From positions 47,746-111,745 of the forward strand of contig NZ_JASISP010000011.1 in NCBI RefSeq assembly GCF_030063185.1: DNA of 64,000 nt, read 5' to 3'. This DNA is from Arthrobacter sp. H35-D1. GTDB taxonomy: Bacteria > Actinomycetota > Actinomycetes > Actinomycetales > Micrococcaceae. The notes beneath the pieces are model-generated. The model was not told where the DNA came from. It saw only the letters and a program-made list of their open reading frames with translations, and did no database searches. How positions within the stretch are numbered: the stretch's first letter is position 1; every line of letters starts with the position of its first letter. The position numbers and the translations under genes are program-made. This document shows positions 32,781 through 41,968 of the stretch, in pieces.

Positions 32781-34973
32781 GTGCCGTCCCACTTGGCCAC
32801 CCCAACCCCATCCGCCCGCAAGGGGCGGACCGCCGCACCGAAACGCACCTCGCTTGTCATCACCATTTTGTGCCTGGCCGGAACCGTGGTGGCGCTGCAG
32901 CAGACCATGGTGGTGCCGCTGCTGCCGGACTTCCCGAAGATCCTGAACGCTTCCCCGGACAACACGTCGTGGCTTGTCACCATCACGCTGCTGACCAGTG
33001 CCATCGCCACGCCCATCGTTTCCCGGCTGGCGGACATGTTCGGCAAGCGGCGCATGATGGTGGTGGCCATGGTCACCATGGTGGTGGGATCCGTCATCGC
33101 TGCATTGGGCGGGACGCTGGTGACCCTTTTGGTGGGGCGGGCCTTCCAGGGACTCGCCGCGTCCCTGATCCCCGTCGGCATCAGCATCATGCGCGATGAA
33201 CTGCCCCGGGAAAAGGTGGTTTCCGCCGTCGCCCTCATGAGCGCCACTCTGGGTATTGGCAGCGCACTGGGGCTGCCGCTGTCGGGGATTATCTACGAAT
33301 CCTTGGGCTGGCAGGCCATCTTCTGGATTTCGGCCATCATCGGTGTGCTGCTCATCATTGCCGTACTGGCCGTGGTGCCTGAGTCTGCCGTGCGCACCAA
33401 GGGAAAGTTCGACGCCGTTGGTGCCCTCTTGCTGACAGCGGCGCTGACGGCGTTGCTGCTTGCCATCTCAAAGGGTGGCGAATGGGGATGGACCAGCGAA
33501 CCGGTGATCCTGCTGTTTATTGGCACCGTGGTGTTCCTGGCAGTCTGGTTCCCTTATGAACTGCGCGTCAGCCAGCCCATGGTGGACCTGCGCACCTCGG
33601 CCCGCAGGCCTGTGCTGCTGACAAACATCGCCTCCATCCTTGTCGGCTTCTCCATGTACGCGAACATGCTCAGCACCACCCAGCAGCTCCAACTGCCCAA
33701 CGTGGGCGGCTACGGCTTTGGACTGAGCGTGGTGGTGGCCGGACTGTGCATGATCCCCTCCGGGCTGGCCATGGTGGCACTTGCCCCGGTCTCCGCGATG
33801 ATCACCAAGCGACACGGTGCCAAGGCCACCTTGATCGTCGGCTCCCTGGTGCTGGCCGTGGCCTATATGGCGCGCGTGTTCCTCACCGGCGAGGTGTGGA
33901 TGGTGATCCTCGGGGCCACGGCCGTGAGTATGGGTACTGCGATCGCCTATGCCGCCATGCCAACCCTGATCATGCGCTCTGTCCCGATCACGGAGACGGC
34001 TTCCGCCAACGGGCTGAACTCGCTGCTGCGCGCCGTGGGCACCTCCACCATGTCAGCAGTGGTCGGCGCCGTGCTGACCTCGGCCGTGGTGCACGTGGGA
34101 CCACTGGCGCTGCCCACGGTGGACGCCTTCAAGGAGATTTTCTGGTACGCGGCCATCGCGGCGCTGCTGTCCATCGGCGTCGCTGTTTTCATTCCCCGCT
34201 TCAAGGCCTCGCACGGGGAGGTTTCACAGGGCCAGATCCTGCCTGGACAGCCCGCTGTGCCAACCGCCGTGACAGCCGTTGCCGGTTCCCCCGGTGTGGC
34301 ACCGGTGGGTGCTGTTGCCGGCCACAATTCCGAAAACCGTGTGGAGCTTGGCACGCTGGATGCGGCCGGAGCGGCAGCGTACACACCGGCCGAGAACGAG
34401 ATTGTGGTCAGCGGCACGGTGGTGGGTGCAGGCGGCAAACCGATCCGCCAGGCCGTGGTCAATGCCCTGCACACCAACGGGGAACCGGCCGACTGGAGCC
34501 GGGCCGACAATGACGGCCGCTACTCCCTGGTCTTGCCGGCGTCCGGGCGCTACCTTGTCATCTCCAGCGCCGACGGCTGGGCACCCAGCTCGCAGGTCCT
34601 GGACTTTGCGGACTCTTCGAGCACGCAGCATATTCTCTTGGCCCTCAGGCTGAGCGTCAGCGGCGTAGTGGGCAACGGCGCCCGCGGCCTGGACGGTGCG
34701 CTGGTGACGCTGACCAAGGCAACGGGGAGGTTCGTGGTTTCCACGTTCTGCGACACGGACGGAGGCTATGAAGTTCCGCTCCCGCCGGTGGGGCGTTATA
34801 TCCTAACTGCCATGGACAGTGAGGGACGGAGCAGCGAATCCGTGCACGTGGTGCTGACAGCACGTTCGGCCGTGGTCGACGTGCTGCTTGGAGGCAACGC
34901 AGCGAGCCGCGGCGCCGAAACGACAGGAGCGGGGGCCAAAATAGGGGCTGGTTCCGGGACGGGGCGCCACTGA
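32781..34973 (+). CDS. MFS drug-exporter-like transporter fused to carboxypeptidase regulatory-like domains
   Basis: The protein has 730 residues starting with GTG. Residues 1-480 form a 14-segment MFS transporter of the drug:H+ antiporter-2 type (RLADMFGKRRMMVV loop, GRAFQGLAASLIPVGISIM). Residues 535-700 hold two beta-sandwich repeats: VVSGTVVGAGGKPIRQAVVN..GRYSLVLPASGRYLVISSADG and VSGVVGNGARGLDGALVTLT..GGYEVPLPPVGRYILTAMDSEG, which are carboxypeptidase regulatory-like (CarbopepD_reg) folds. The fusion occurs in other actinobacteria. The soluble tail may sense or bind a ligand. It is co-transcribed with a TetR gene that overlaps its stop. Confidence 0.85.
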   Translation: MPSHLATPTPSARKGRTAAPKRTSLVITILCLAGTVVALQQTMVVPLLPDFPKILNASPDNTSWLVTITLLTSAIATPIVSRLADMFGKRRMMVVAMVTMVVGSVIAALGGTLVTLLVGRAFQGLAASLIPVGISIMRDELPREKVVSAVALMSATLGIGSALGLPLSGIIYESLGWQAIFWISAIIGVLLIIAVLAVVPESAVRTKGKFDAVGALLLTAALTALLLAISKGGEWGWTSEPVILLFIGTVVFLAVWFPYELRVSQPMVDLRTSARRPVLLTNIASILVGFSMYANMLSTTQQLQLPNVGGYGFGLSVVVAGLCMIPSGLAMVALAPVSAMITKRHGAKATLIVGSLVLAVAYMARVFLTGEVWMVILGATAVSMGTAIAYAAMPTLIMRSVPITETASANGLNSLLRAVGTSTMSAVVGAVLTSAVVHVGPLALPTVDAFKEIFWYAAIAALLSIGVAVFIPRFKASHGEVSQGQILPGQPAVPTAVTAVAGSPGVAPVGAVAGHNSENRVELGTLDAAGAAAYTPAENEIVVSGTVVGAGGKPIRQAVVNALHTNGEPADWSRADNDGRYSLVLPASGRYLVISSADGWAPSSQVLDFADSSSTQHILLALRLSVSGVVGNGARGLDGALVTLTKATGRFVVSTFCDTDGGYEVPLPPVGRYILTAMDSEGRSSESVHVVLTARSAVVDVLLGGNAASRGAETTGAGAKIGAGSGTGRH

Positions 34974-35524
34974 TGTCCCGCCCCGACACGCGAGAAGCCG
35001 TCATCGAAGCGGCGCGCCGGCTCTTTGGCGAACGCGGCTATACAGCAGTCACGGTCAAGGACGTGGCCGCACTGGCGGGATATTCCCCTGCCATGGTGAT
35101 GAAGGTGATGGGCAGCAAAGCCAAGTTGTATGAGGCCGCCGCACCGGATGTGCCGCGCTCGGACTTCTTGGACGGGGTCGGGGAACCCCTGGGCTTTGCC
35201 CTAGTCCGGCGGATCCTGCGAAGGCGCCGCAATGGTGAGGCCGAACCGTGGTCCATGGTGGCCATGCTGGTCCAGGATGCGCCCAACCAAGCGACAGCCC
35301 AGGCAGAATTGCGCGAACGCTACGTGCAGTGGATGTCCGGCCAGATCGGCGATGACTCGCCATCCTTGCAAAAATCCCAGCTGCTGGTGTGCGCCGTGAT
35401 GGGGCTCGGCGCCGGCACGCGTGTGCTGGGTCTGCTGGAACCGGGGGAGATGGCCGAAGAGGCCCTGATCCAACAGTACGGCGCCATTGTCCAAAGCATC
35501 ATAGACGGCCCGCCCAACAACTGA
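34973..35524 (+). CDS. TetR-family regulator
   Basis: The protein has 183 residues. Its ATG overlaps the transporter stop (TGATG). The N-terminal helix-turn-helix is VIEAARRLFGERGYTAVTVKDVAALAGYSPAMVMKVMGSK, and the C-terminal domain is helical. It probably controls the upstream transporter. Being second in the operon, it would regulate itself from the promoter ahead of 32781. That promoter region holds repeated GTTCAC / GTGAAC bases near 32695-32735, a possible operator. Confidence 0.82.
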   Translation: MSRPDTREAVIEAARRLFGERGYTAVTVKDVAALAGYSPAMVMKVMGSKAKLYEAAAPDVPRSDFLDGVGEPLGFALVRRILRRRRNGEAEPWSMVAMLVQDAPNQATAQAELRERYVQWMSGQIGDDSPSLQKSQLLVCAVMGLGAGTRVLGLLEPGEMAEEALIQQYGAIVQSIIDGPPNN

Positions 35525-35617
35525 CCCCTCGCTGCCGGCGCCGCGGACGACGTCGGGCATCCGCCGCGTGCGTCTGGGCGGTAGTGTGCGCCGCGGCTGG
35601 CTATGCTGGAGGCTCGC

Positions 35618-35737
35618 GTGACAACAAATTCGAAGGATGGGCAGAAAATGGAACTCGCCATGGCCGGAGCCATTGTGGTGGCTGTTGTGGCAGTGCTGGT
35701 GCAAAAACGGCAGCAGTCCAAGCGGAAGCGGAAGTAG
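35618..35737 (+). CDS. Predicted 39-residue membrane protein
   Basis: GTG at 35618 is preceded by GGAGG at good spacing and a TATGCT -10-like box. The product starts MTTNSKDGQKMELAMAGAI, then a hydrophobic helix AGAIVVAVVAVLV and a very basic tail QKRQQSKRKRK. This is the typical layout of small membrane proteins: short cytoplasmic or external start, one helix, positive tail inside. It sits between the TetR gene and the convergent DUF779 gene. An internal ATG at 35648 would give 29 residues. Never described to my knowledge. Confidence 0.45.
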   Translation: MTTNSKDGQKMELAMAGAIVVAVVAVLVQKRQQSKRKRK

Positions 35738-35765
35738 CTGCGGGGTCCCAGCTGGGCCGCAACGG

Positions 35766-36182
35766 CTATGTCCCTGCCGCGGTGTTGCCGTCCACCAGCC
35801 GGGAGCGGATCAGGAACCTCTTCCCCTCGGGAGCCTCCACGGAGAAGCCGCTGCCGCGCCCGGCCACCACGTCCACCGTGAGGTGGGTGTGGGACCAGTA
35901 CTTGAACTGTTCCCTGGACATCCAAAATTCCAGCGGCCCACAGCCGGGCAGCTCGAACAGGCCGAGCAGCACGTCGGCCTCCGCCGTAATGAATTCCCCT
36001 GCCGGATAGCACATGGGGGAGGAACCGTCGCAGCAGCCGCCGGACTGGTGGAACATGAGCGGGCCGTGACTGCCCCACAGCTTTTGCAGCAGCTCCACGG
36101 CTGTGCCGGACAAGGCGACGCGGGATTGCGTCTCGCCTGGGAGGGTGATCGAGGCGTCCAACACGCCTGTGGTGCCTGCCAT
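35766..36182 (-). CDS. DUF779 protein
   Basis: The protein has 138 residues. The cysteine-rich block SGGCCDGSSPMCYPAGEF and CGPLEFWMSREQFKYWSHTHL are DUF779 signatures. These genes nearly always follow an aldehyde dehydrogenase of the ExaC type, as here (dehydrogenase ends 211 bases upstream on the same strand). Function is unknown; metal binding by the Cys cluster is plausible. The gap to the dehydrogenase contains a large palindrome. Confidence 0.85.
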   Translation of the reverse strand: MAGTTGVLDASITLPGETQSRVALSGTAVELLQKLWGSHGPLMFHQSGGCCDGSSPMCYPAGEFITAEADVLLGLFELPGCGPLEFWMSREQFKYWSHTHLTVDVVAGRGSGFSVEAPEGKRFLIRSRLVDGNTAAGT

Positions 36183-36243
36183 TGAGATGCTCCTTGTAAT
36201 GGTGGTGAGGGGAGGGCCAACGTGGTTTGGCAGGGTTTGATCG

Positions 36244-36297
36244 CCAAACGCTCCCTTACTCTCGCATCGCTCGATGCGAGAGTAAGGGAGCGTTTGG
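36244..36297. terminator. 26-bp perfect palindrome between aldehyde dehydrogenase and DUF779 gene
   Basis: The arms at 36244-36269 and 36272-36297 are perfectly complementary over 26 bases with a 2-base loop (starts CCAAACGCTCCC, ends GGGAGCGTTTGG). It would form a very strong hairpin in RNA or a cruciform in DNA. It may attenuate read-through from the dehydrogenase gene into the DUF779 gene. Confidence 0.6.
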
Positions 36298-36360
36298 GGG
36301 AAATGCCCCGTTGCTGCATGAGCGTTGGGGGAAAGTGCCCCGTTGCTGCAGGAGCGTTGG
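36290..36360. repeat. 32-bp tandem repeat, just over two copies
   Basis: Units at 36290-36321 and 36322-36353 share GCGTT..GGGGGAAA..TGCCCCGTTGCTGCA and are followed by a partial third (GCGTTGG). Unit 1 begins inside the right arm of the palindrome, so both may have arisen together. Confidence 0.65.
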
Positions 36361-36392
36361 AAAGGCGGGAACTGCGGGGCCAGCTGACCGGT

Positions 36393-37916
36393 TTAGAAGA
36401 AGCCCTGCTTGTCCTCGCTGTAGCTGACCAGCAGGTTCTTGGTCTGCTGGTAGTGGTCCAGCATCATGGCGTGGTTCTCGCGGCCGATGCCGGAGGACTT
36501 GTAACCGCCAAACGCAGCGCCAGCAGGGTAGGCGTGGTAGTTGTTCACCCACACGCGCCCGGCTTGGATTTCGCGCCCGGCACGGTAAGCCACGTTGCCG
36601 TTGCGGGACCAAACGCCGGCACCGAGCCCGTACAGGGTGTCGTTGGCGATGTGCAGGGCGTCGGCGTAGTCGTCAAACTTCGTCACTGCCAAGACGGGGC
36701 CGAAGATCTCCTCCTGGAATACGCGCATGTCATTGGTGCCCTCAAAAATGGTCGGCTTGACGTAATAGCCGCCAGCGAGGTCGCCTTCGAGGATGTTGCG
36801 CTCGCCGCCGGTGAGGACCTTGGCGCCTTCCAGCTTGCCGATGTCCATGTAGGAGAGGATTTTCTCCAGCTGGTCATTCGAAGCTTGGGCGCCGATCTGG
36901 GTGTCGGTGTCCAGCGGGTTGCCCTGGATGATGGCTTCGGTGCGGGCCACGGCGTCGGCCATGAAAGCCTCATACATGGATTCCTGCACCAGTGCGCGCG
37001 ACGGGCAGGTGCAGACCTCGCCCTGGTTGAAGGCGTACATGGTGAAGCCCTCGAGCGCCTTGTCGTAGAAGGCGTCGTCCTTGGCCATGACGTCGTCGAA
37101 GAAGATGTTCGGGCTCTTCCCTCCCAGTTCCAGTGTCACGGGGATCAGGTTTTGCGAGGCGTACTGGCTGATGAGCCGGCCGGTGGTGGTCTCACCGGTG
37201 AACGCGATCTTGCGGATGCGCTTGGACGAAGCGAGCGGCTTGCCAGCCTCCACGCCGAAGCCGTTGACCACGTTGAGCACGCCGGGCGGCAGGATGTCGG
37301 CGAGCAGTTCCATGAGGACCAGAATGGAGGCGGGCGTCTGCTCTGCCGGCTTAAGCACGACGGCGTTGCCCGCCGCGAGTGCCGGAGCCAACTTCCACAC
37401 GGCCATCAGAATGGGGAAGTTCCACGGAATGATCTGGCCCACCACCCCGAGCGGCTCATGGTAGTGGTAGGCGGTGGTGTTCTCGTCGAGCTGGGTCAAG
37501 CGGCCTTCCTGGGCGCGGACCACGGACGCAAAGTAGCGGAAGTGGTCGGCCGCGAGGGGGATGTCGGCGTTGAGGGTTTCGCGCACGGCCTTGCCGTTGT
37601 CCCAGGTTTCGGCGACGGCTAGCAGCTCGACGTTCTCATCAATCCTGTCCGCCACCTTGTTGAGGACGGCGGCACGCTCTGCAGCCGAGGTGGCACCCCA
37701 GCTCGGAGCGACCTTGTGTGCGGCGTCAAGGGCCAGCTCGATGTCCTCGGCCGTGCCGCGGGCCACCTCGCAAAAGACCCTGCCCGTGACAGGGGTGATG
37801 TTTTCAAAGTATTCGCCCTTGACAGGGGCAACCCACTCGCCACCAATCCAGTTCTCGTAGCGGTCCTTGAAAGTGACTTTCGAACCCTCGGTGCCGGGTT
37901 GTGCATAAACAGCCAT
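36393..37916 (-). CDS. Aldehyde dehydrogenase (ExaC/AldA type)
   Basis: The protein has 507 residues from ATG at 37916 behind GGAG. It oxidises aldehydes to acids with NAD(P)+. Motifs: PWNFP (174-178), catalytic Glu263 in [10 protein letters not shown], catalytic Cys302 in [11 protein letters not shown], and C-terminal [13 protein letters not shown]. The sub-type with DUF779 downstream is induced for alcohol or acetaldehyde use in other bacteria. A GAF-domain regulator of a type often next to this gene lies 4 kb away on the same strand and may control it. Confidence 0.92.
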   Translation of the reverse strand: MAVYAQPGTEGSKVTFKDRYENWIGGEWVAPVKGEYFENITPVTGRVFCEVARGTAEDIELALDAAHKVAPSWGATSAAERAAVLNKVADRIDENVELLAVAETWDNGKAVRETLNADIPLAADHFRYFASVVRAQEGRLTQLDENTTAYHYHEPLGVVGQIIPWNFPILMAVWKLAPALAAGNAVVLKPAEQTPASILVLMELLADILPPGVLNVVNGFGVEAGKPLASSKRIRKIAFTGETTTGRLISQYASQNLIPVTLELGGKSPNIFFDDVMAKDDAFYDKALEGFTMYAFNQGEVCTCPSRALVQESMYEAFMADAVARTEAIIQGNPLDTDTQIGAQASNDQLEKILSYMDIGKLEGAKVLTGGERNILEGDLAGGYYVKPTIFEGTNDMRVFQEEIFGPVLAVTKFDDYADALHIANDTLYGLGAGVWSRNGNVAYRAGREIQAGRVWVNNYHAYPAGAAFGGYKSSGIGRENHAMMLDHYQQTKNLLVSYSEDKQGFF

Positions 37917-38076
37917 TGTTGAAACTCCTTTGCAGTGGGGGACGTCGGCGTCCTTGCCCAGAAGCGTACGTGGGGCAACGTTGCAAGCACGTTGCATGAG
38001 CTGGATCACATCTTTGGCCGGGGTGTTCGGTGGCGGCACGGCTCTGCTGCCCGGCGCCGGACGCTAGGCTCGACCC

Positions 38077-38484
38077 ATGGGGATTGACGGCTGGATCGAC
38101 GTTCTGGCGGTGCTGGTGGTTGCGCTCACGGCGGGCACTTTGCTGGCCGGGACCCTGCTGCTGCGGGTCATGGCCGGTGTGCGTGTGTGGAATGCGTACC
38201 TGTCAGCAGTGTTCGTGGCGCTGTCCGTCCTGATGTGGGCTGGACTGAAGATGAACAGGCTCTGGGACGCGGCTGGAAATCCTCGGGAGGGGGATGTGCC
38301 CTTCAGCGACGTGGAGGAAGTGCCCATTGCGTTCTGGTTGAACGCCCCCTTCGGCGCCGTCTTGGTGGTTTTCACTGGTGGCATGCTGTTGTGGCTTTTG
38401 GGGAGGACGGCGGCGAAAGACCGTGCCGCACTTAGCCGCTCTCCGCTTGCGACCGGCCAGATGGTGGTTACCCCGACCGGGTAG
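38077..38484 (+). CDS. Small membrane protein
   Basis: The protein has 135 residues with three membrane helices: DVLAVLVVALTAGTLLAGTLLL, YLSAVFVALSVLMWAGL and APFGAVLVVFTGGMLLWLLG. No recognised family. The start is ATG at 38077, GGATGG-like site upstream. It is followed after nine bases by another membrane-anchored protein, so the two are probably one operon, divergent from the aldehyde dehydrogenase. Confidence 0.6.
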   Translation: MGIDGWIDVLAVLVVALTAGTLLAGTLLLRVMAGVRVWNAYLSAVFVALSVLMWAGLKMNRLWDAAGNPREGDVPFSDVEEVPIAFWLNAPFGAVLVVFTGGMLLWLLGRTAAKDRAALSRSPLATGQMVVTPTG

Positions 38485-38493
38485 AATATTGGC

Positions 38494-39234
38494 ATGGATA
38501 TCATCATTCCGGCCGTTCTCGTGCTGTCCGCCGCGTCCTTGATTTGGATCCTGTGGATGGAACGGAAGCGGCGCAACGGCAAGAAGCCGACCATCGGCAT
38601 GCACGCGCCGGCGCAGCCGACCGCAGCCAACTCCACCTATCAGCCCACCTTTGAAGTTCCCGGCCACGCCGCATGGACAACGAAGGCGCCTTCCCCGGAA
38701 GGCGGAGCCACCAATCATGGTGGGCAAGACGCAACGGGATTGTTGGCCCGCGATGCTGCCGCAAACCTGAATGAAGATCAGCACCGAACGGTGTACAACG
38801 CCCTGCTCAAGGGCAACGATTCGGCGGCCGCCAGGGCCTATGAAAAGGCCACGGGATGTGATCGCGTGCTGGCCCTTGTCTCGGTCGCCGCGCTGCGGGA
38901 CGTCCCGCAGCGCTCGCCCAACGGATGTCTGTACGACGCCGCAACCCTGCAGGCGAAGAATGCAGGGAGGCTCACAGTCTCCTCCACTGTCACCGAATCA
39001 ACGTCCACACCGCGGCAAGCAACCAGCAGCAGGGAAAAACACGCCAACGGCAGCAGCGGAAGCAGCTACAGCGAACGCTCGGTGCTTTTGTCCGAAGCGG
39101 TCACAGCCCGGATTCGCGCCTTGGTGGACGCGGGCCAAACCGAGCAGGCCCGCTCGCTGCTCTCCAGTGAAACAGGACTGGACAGTGAAGCTGCCGCCGA
39201 GGTGTTGGACTTTCTCCTCGAGAACCCGGAGTAG
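38494..39234 (+). CDS. Membrane-anchored hypothetical protein
   Basis: The protein has 246 residues. One N-terminal helix (MDIIIPAVLVLSAASLIWIL), then a basic stop-transfer (WMERKRRNGKK), then a long Ser/Thr/Ala-rich region. Two small helical modules are visible: LNEDQHRTVYNALLKGNDSAAARAYEKATG (about 92-120) and VTARIRALVDAGQTEQARSLLSSETG (about 200-225). Both have a helix, a turn with a Gly and an Ala/Arg-rich helix, resembling each other and the small helical modules of ribosomal-stalk or UBA-like folds. Function is unknown. Confidence 0.6.
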   Translation: MDIIIPAVLVLSAASLIWILWMERKRRNGKKPTIGMHAPAQPTAANSTYQPTFEVPGHAAWTTKAPSPEGGATNHGGQDATGLLARDAAANLNEDQHRTVYNALLKGNDSAAARAYEKATGCDRVLALVSVAALRDVPQRSPNGCLYDAATLQAKNAGRLTVSSTVTESTSTPRQATSSREKHANGSSGSSYSERSVLLSEAVTARIRALVDAGQTEQARSLLSSETGLDSEAAAEVLDFLLENPE

Positions 39235-39622
39235 CAGTCGTCCTCAAACACGGCAATCCGGCCAAGTGCACCAAGTAGTTGGGTTCCAAGCTGTTTGTCA
39301 GCTGAGAAACGTCCTGGGACTGGGGTGATGCAACGGCCCGCGTCACCGCAGTTCCCATAGTCCGGAACACTTCTCCGTCAGAGGCTGTAAGACTGCACTA
39401 GTTAATTCTCCACGCTGCCAGTCAGGCGGACACGGCCCACGCCTTGAGCGGGTGAGTTCGGTCGTCCCACAAGAGGTTCCCCTGCGGGTACTGAAAGTAC
39501 TGTGCAGACGACTTCTGATATTTAGTGCAGTAGCCGTCGTAAAAATGACAGTTTCGTTACTTGGGGAGTGCCGACCGAGCATAGTGATTGTGTGTTGTTA
39601 CGTTACGCGATACACTGTGGCT
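39235..39622. other. Intergenic region ahead of higBA
   Basis: No gene is visible. The last 50 bases contain a TTGTTA..TACACT arrangement that could be the higBA promoter and overlapping GTTACG/CGATAC half-sites. Confidence 0.35.
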
Positions 39623-39901
39623 GTGATCCTAACTTTCCGCCACAAAGGGCTCGAAGCGTTCTACCAAACGGGCTCGAAACATGGCATCCAAGCCGCCCAT
39701 GCCAGCAAGTTGGTGAGAATTCTTTCCGCACTCGACATCGCCCAAACACCCCAGGACCTGATGTTGCCCTCTTTTCGCACCCATGAACTCAAAGGAGAGT
39801 TGAAAGGGACCTGGTCGATCACGGTCAACGGAAATTGGCGGGTTATTTTTCGATTCGCAGGTGCAGATATTGAACATGTTAACTATCTCGACTACCACTG
39901 A
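39623..39901 (+). CDS. higB: HigB-type toxin (plasmid-maintenance killer protein)
   Basis: The protein has 92 residues from GTG at 39623. Pattern FRHKGLEAFYQTGSKHGI, RILSALDIAQTPQDL, LKGELKGTWSITVNGNWRVIFRF and ends VNYLDYH, the HigB/RelE hallmark. HigB cleaves mRNA in the ribosome. Toxin first, antitoxin second is the usual hig order. The longer upstream frame is not family-like. Confidence 0.9.
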   Translation: MILTFRHKGLEAFYQTGSKHGIQAAHASKLVRILSALDIAQTPQDLMLPSFRTHELKGELKGTWSITVNGNWRVIFRFAGADIEHVNYLDYH

Positions 39902-39911
39902 AAGGAACCCA

Positions 39912-40199
39912 ATGATGATGAATAACCCGTCCCACCCCGGAGAACTTCTTCGTGAAGACGTTATCGAGGAGCTGGGAATCACTGTTACAGATGCCGCTGA
40001 ACGACTCGGGATCGCACGAGTAACCCTTTCACGGGTGCTCCACTGCCATGCCGCCATTAGTCCCGACCTGGCGATCCGGCTGGAACTTGCTGGTGCAGGC
40101 ACAGCTCGTGCCTGGCTGGCCATGCAGAGTGCCTATGATCTTGCCCAGGCAAGGAAGAACGAACATCCCGGCATTCAACAACTAGCCCAGGCCGGCTAG
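39912..40199 (+). CDS. higA: HigA-type antitoxin
   Basis: The protein has 95 residues starting MMMNNPSHPGELLREDVIEE. HPGE is the classic HigA start, then a helix-turn-helix VTDAAERLGIARVTLSRVLHCHAAISPDLAIRLE. It neutralises HigB and represses the operon. It is ten bases after the toxin stop, with AAAGGAACCC as ribosome site. A terminator follows. Confidence 0.9.
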   Translation: MMMNNPSHPGELLREDVIEELGITVTDAAERLGIARVTLSRVLHCHAAISPDLAIRLELAGAGTARAWLAMQSAYDLAQARKNEHPGIQQLAQAG

Positions 40200-40263
40200 A
40201 GATGCAACTGGTCGGAAGCTGCCAGAAGTTCATGCTCATTTCCGAACGTCAGTAGACATCTGA

Positions 40264-40304
40264 GCCCCGCCGGGTGCCCGGCTACGGCACCCGGCAGGGC
40301 TTTT
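40264..40304 (+). terminator. Terminator of higBA
   Basis: GCCCCGCCGGGTGCC (40264-40278) pairs with GGCACCCGGCAGGGC (40286-40300), with one mismatch, followed directly by TTTT. This is a standard rho-independent terminator. Confidence 0.85.
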
Positions 40305-40802
40305 GCGCGCACTGGTGGTGGTGCGGGTTCCCACTGAAGTAGCGGTCCCACACGCGCTTGTCGTACGTTAAAGGCTGAGGTTGCTTATGGCGGCTCGTTT
40401 GGCACCATCGTTCCCAGTGGATAAATCACACCAGGAACACGAGAAGCCCTCAATAGCAGTTTCACAACACTGTTCCTTAGTTTTCCGCCACCCAGTGGTG
40501 CAGCATGGAAAAACCGTATCTGCGAGTCAAAGCAGTCGAAGACTAATCACTTGCAGCATTCTCCGTCTCATAATATCTCGCAGTGGGTTGCCTGCACGGA
40601 ATCCGGCAGTCTGGTGTATTGCCCACCGGGTAATGGCGTCGATTCCCGGCCAGATTCATCCTGTGGTGTGCTCATGCCTGGCAAGAGGAATCCCGGTGAA
40701 CAGCGAAGAACCTCCTGTCAACCCTGCGAAGCAACGCCGGCTCTTATAATCCAGAGATTCCTGTATTAGACTAAACCTCTGGAATCTAAGGGAGGTTAAG
40801 TC
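40305..40802. other. No gene seen between higBA and the Xre-RES pair
   Basis: Open frames here lack protein-like composition. The region is more A+T-rich than the chromosome. The 60 bases before 40803 contain CCAGAGATTCCTGTAT and CCTCTGGAATC, overlapping inverted pieces, perhaps an operator for the Xre-RES pair. Confidence 0.35.
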
Positions 40803-41327
40803 ATGAGCACAGTGTTTCCTGATGCACCGCACGATGCCCTGGACCAAGCTGTCATCAATATGCACCGCAGCCGCGAAGCCTTGGGCCTGGCGGTGGAAGC
40901 CCTTGAGGTGCCTGTATCCGCGCAGATGGCGCGCGGGGTGCAGACGACGGAGAACGCCTGGCGGGACATCGAATCCGAATTCGGGATGCTCACCGGCACC
41001 GAAGTGGCTGCGCTGCTGGGATCAAACGCAAAATCTGCCACTGGATTCGCCACCGATCGCCGCAAGGCAGGCAAGCTCTTGGGCATCAAGCGCAGGAATG
41101 CTTTTCTCTACCCGGCCTTTCAAGTTGACCCCCGGGTTGGGGAAGTGCGGCCAGTCATCCCGGCGCTGTTGGAGATCATTGAAAGACATGCCCGCAGTGC
41201 TGAGGATCTGACGCAGTGGCTATGCGCCCACACGGGTCAGTTGGATGACGACCGTCCGGTGGATCGTCTTAATGAACCAGCTACGGTACTCGAAGCCGCA
41301 GAAAACCACTATGGAGTTCAGTGGTAG
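40803..41327 (+). CDS. Xre/MbcA/ParS-type antitoxin
   Basis: The protein has 174 residues. The core LTGTEVAALLGSNAKSATGFATDRRKAGKLLGIKRRNAFLYPAFQ is the actinobacterial version of the antitoxin toxin-binding domain, followed by a C-terminal helical tail with HYGVQW. This family pairs with RES-domain toxins. The helix-turn-helix is probably in residues 30-75. The stop overlaps the toxin start by seven bases. Confidence 0.82.
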   Translation: MSTVFPDAPHDALDQAVINMHRSREALGLAVEALEVPVSAQMARGVQTTENAWRDIESEFGMLTGTEVAALLGSNAKSATGFATDRRKAGKLLGIKRRNAFLYPAFQVDPRVGEVRPVIPALLEIIERHARSAEDLTQWLCAHTGQLDDDRPVDRLNEPATVLEAAENHYGVQW

Positions 41328-41938
41328 TCGGGCCACGTGGTGAGTTTGAACCACAAATCATCACTATGCCCGCCGGCGAGCACATGTACAGACTCTTTGG
41401 CAATGCCCCGGGCCGCCGCGCGAACCAGTTCAATCCACGCATGGGTTCGCGCACCCGGTTTGCATTCTTCGGTACTCCGACGGTGCCGGTGCTGTATGCG
41501 GCAGCTACTGAGGAGGCTGCGATTTGTGCGACCCTCCTTCACGATGTTCCGACGGCCGGCGGCATGATCACCGCAGAATCCTGCCGAGACAAAGTCATGG
41601 CCAGGATCAGTCCCACACGGGAGCTGCGCATGGCGAAGTTCATGGGCACCGGACTGCGGACCCTCAAGATCGACGCCCAAGACATTACCGCCACGACGGC
41701 TGCCCGATACGGCGAGACAGTGCGCTGGGCGGCAGCCGCCCACGAAGCCGGTCTTGACGGAGCCGTGTGGATGAGTCACCGCTGCAACACCGACAGGGCT
41801 TATGTTCTGTTTGGAGACCGCGTTGACGTGGCTGACCTGGTGGTGGATTCGAGCTATGCCCGGGCGTTCGCCTTGGAGCCCGACCTGGCCTGGTTGACTG
41901 ATCTATGCGTCCCGCTTCATGTCGACGTTCGCTGGTAA
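41321..41938 (+). CDS. RES-domain toxin (NAD+ phosphorylase family)
   Basis: The protein has 205 residues, GTG start at 41321; a shorter start at 41366 would lose little. RES motifs: MYRLFGNAPGRRANQFNPRMGSRTRFAFFG and PVLYAAATEEAAICATLLHDV, including the Arg, Tyr and Glu positions used by MbcT to consume NAD+. In mycobacteria MbcT destroys NAD+ and kills cells unless MbcA binds it. Gene order antitoxin then toxin and the overlap fit that system. Confidence 0.88.
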   Translation: MVVGPRGEFEPQIITMPAGEHMYRLFGNAPGRRANQFNPRMGSRTRFAFFGTPTVPVLYAAATEEAAICATLLHDVPTAGGMITAESCRDKVMARISPTRELRMAKFMGTGLRTLKIDAQDITATTAARYGETVRWAAAAHEAGLDGAVWMSHRCNTDRAYVLFGDRVDVADLVVDSSYARAFALEPDLAWLTDLCVPLHVDVRW

Positions 41939-41968
41939 GCGAGCCAGCAGTTTGCCGGATCATGGCCG

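Noticed and set aside
36222..37622. Plus-strand frame of 466 codons over aldehyde dehydrogenase
   Set aside because: Shadow frame; starts inside the palindrome and has no domain.
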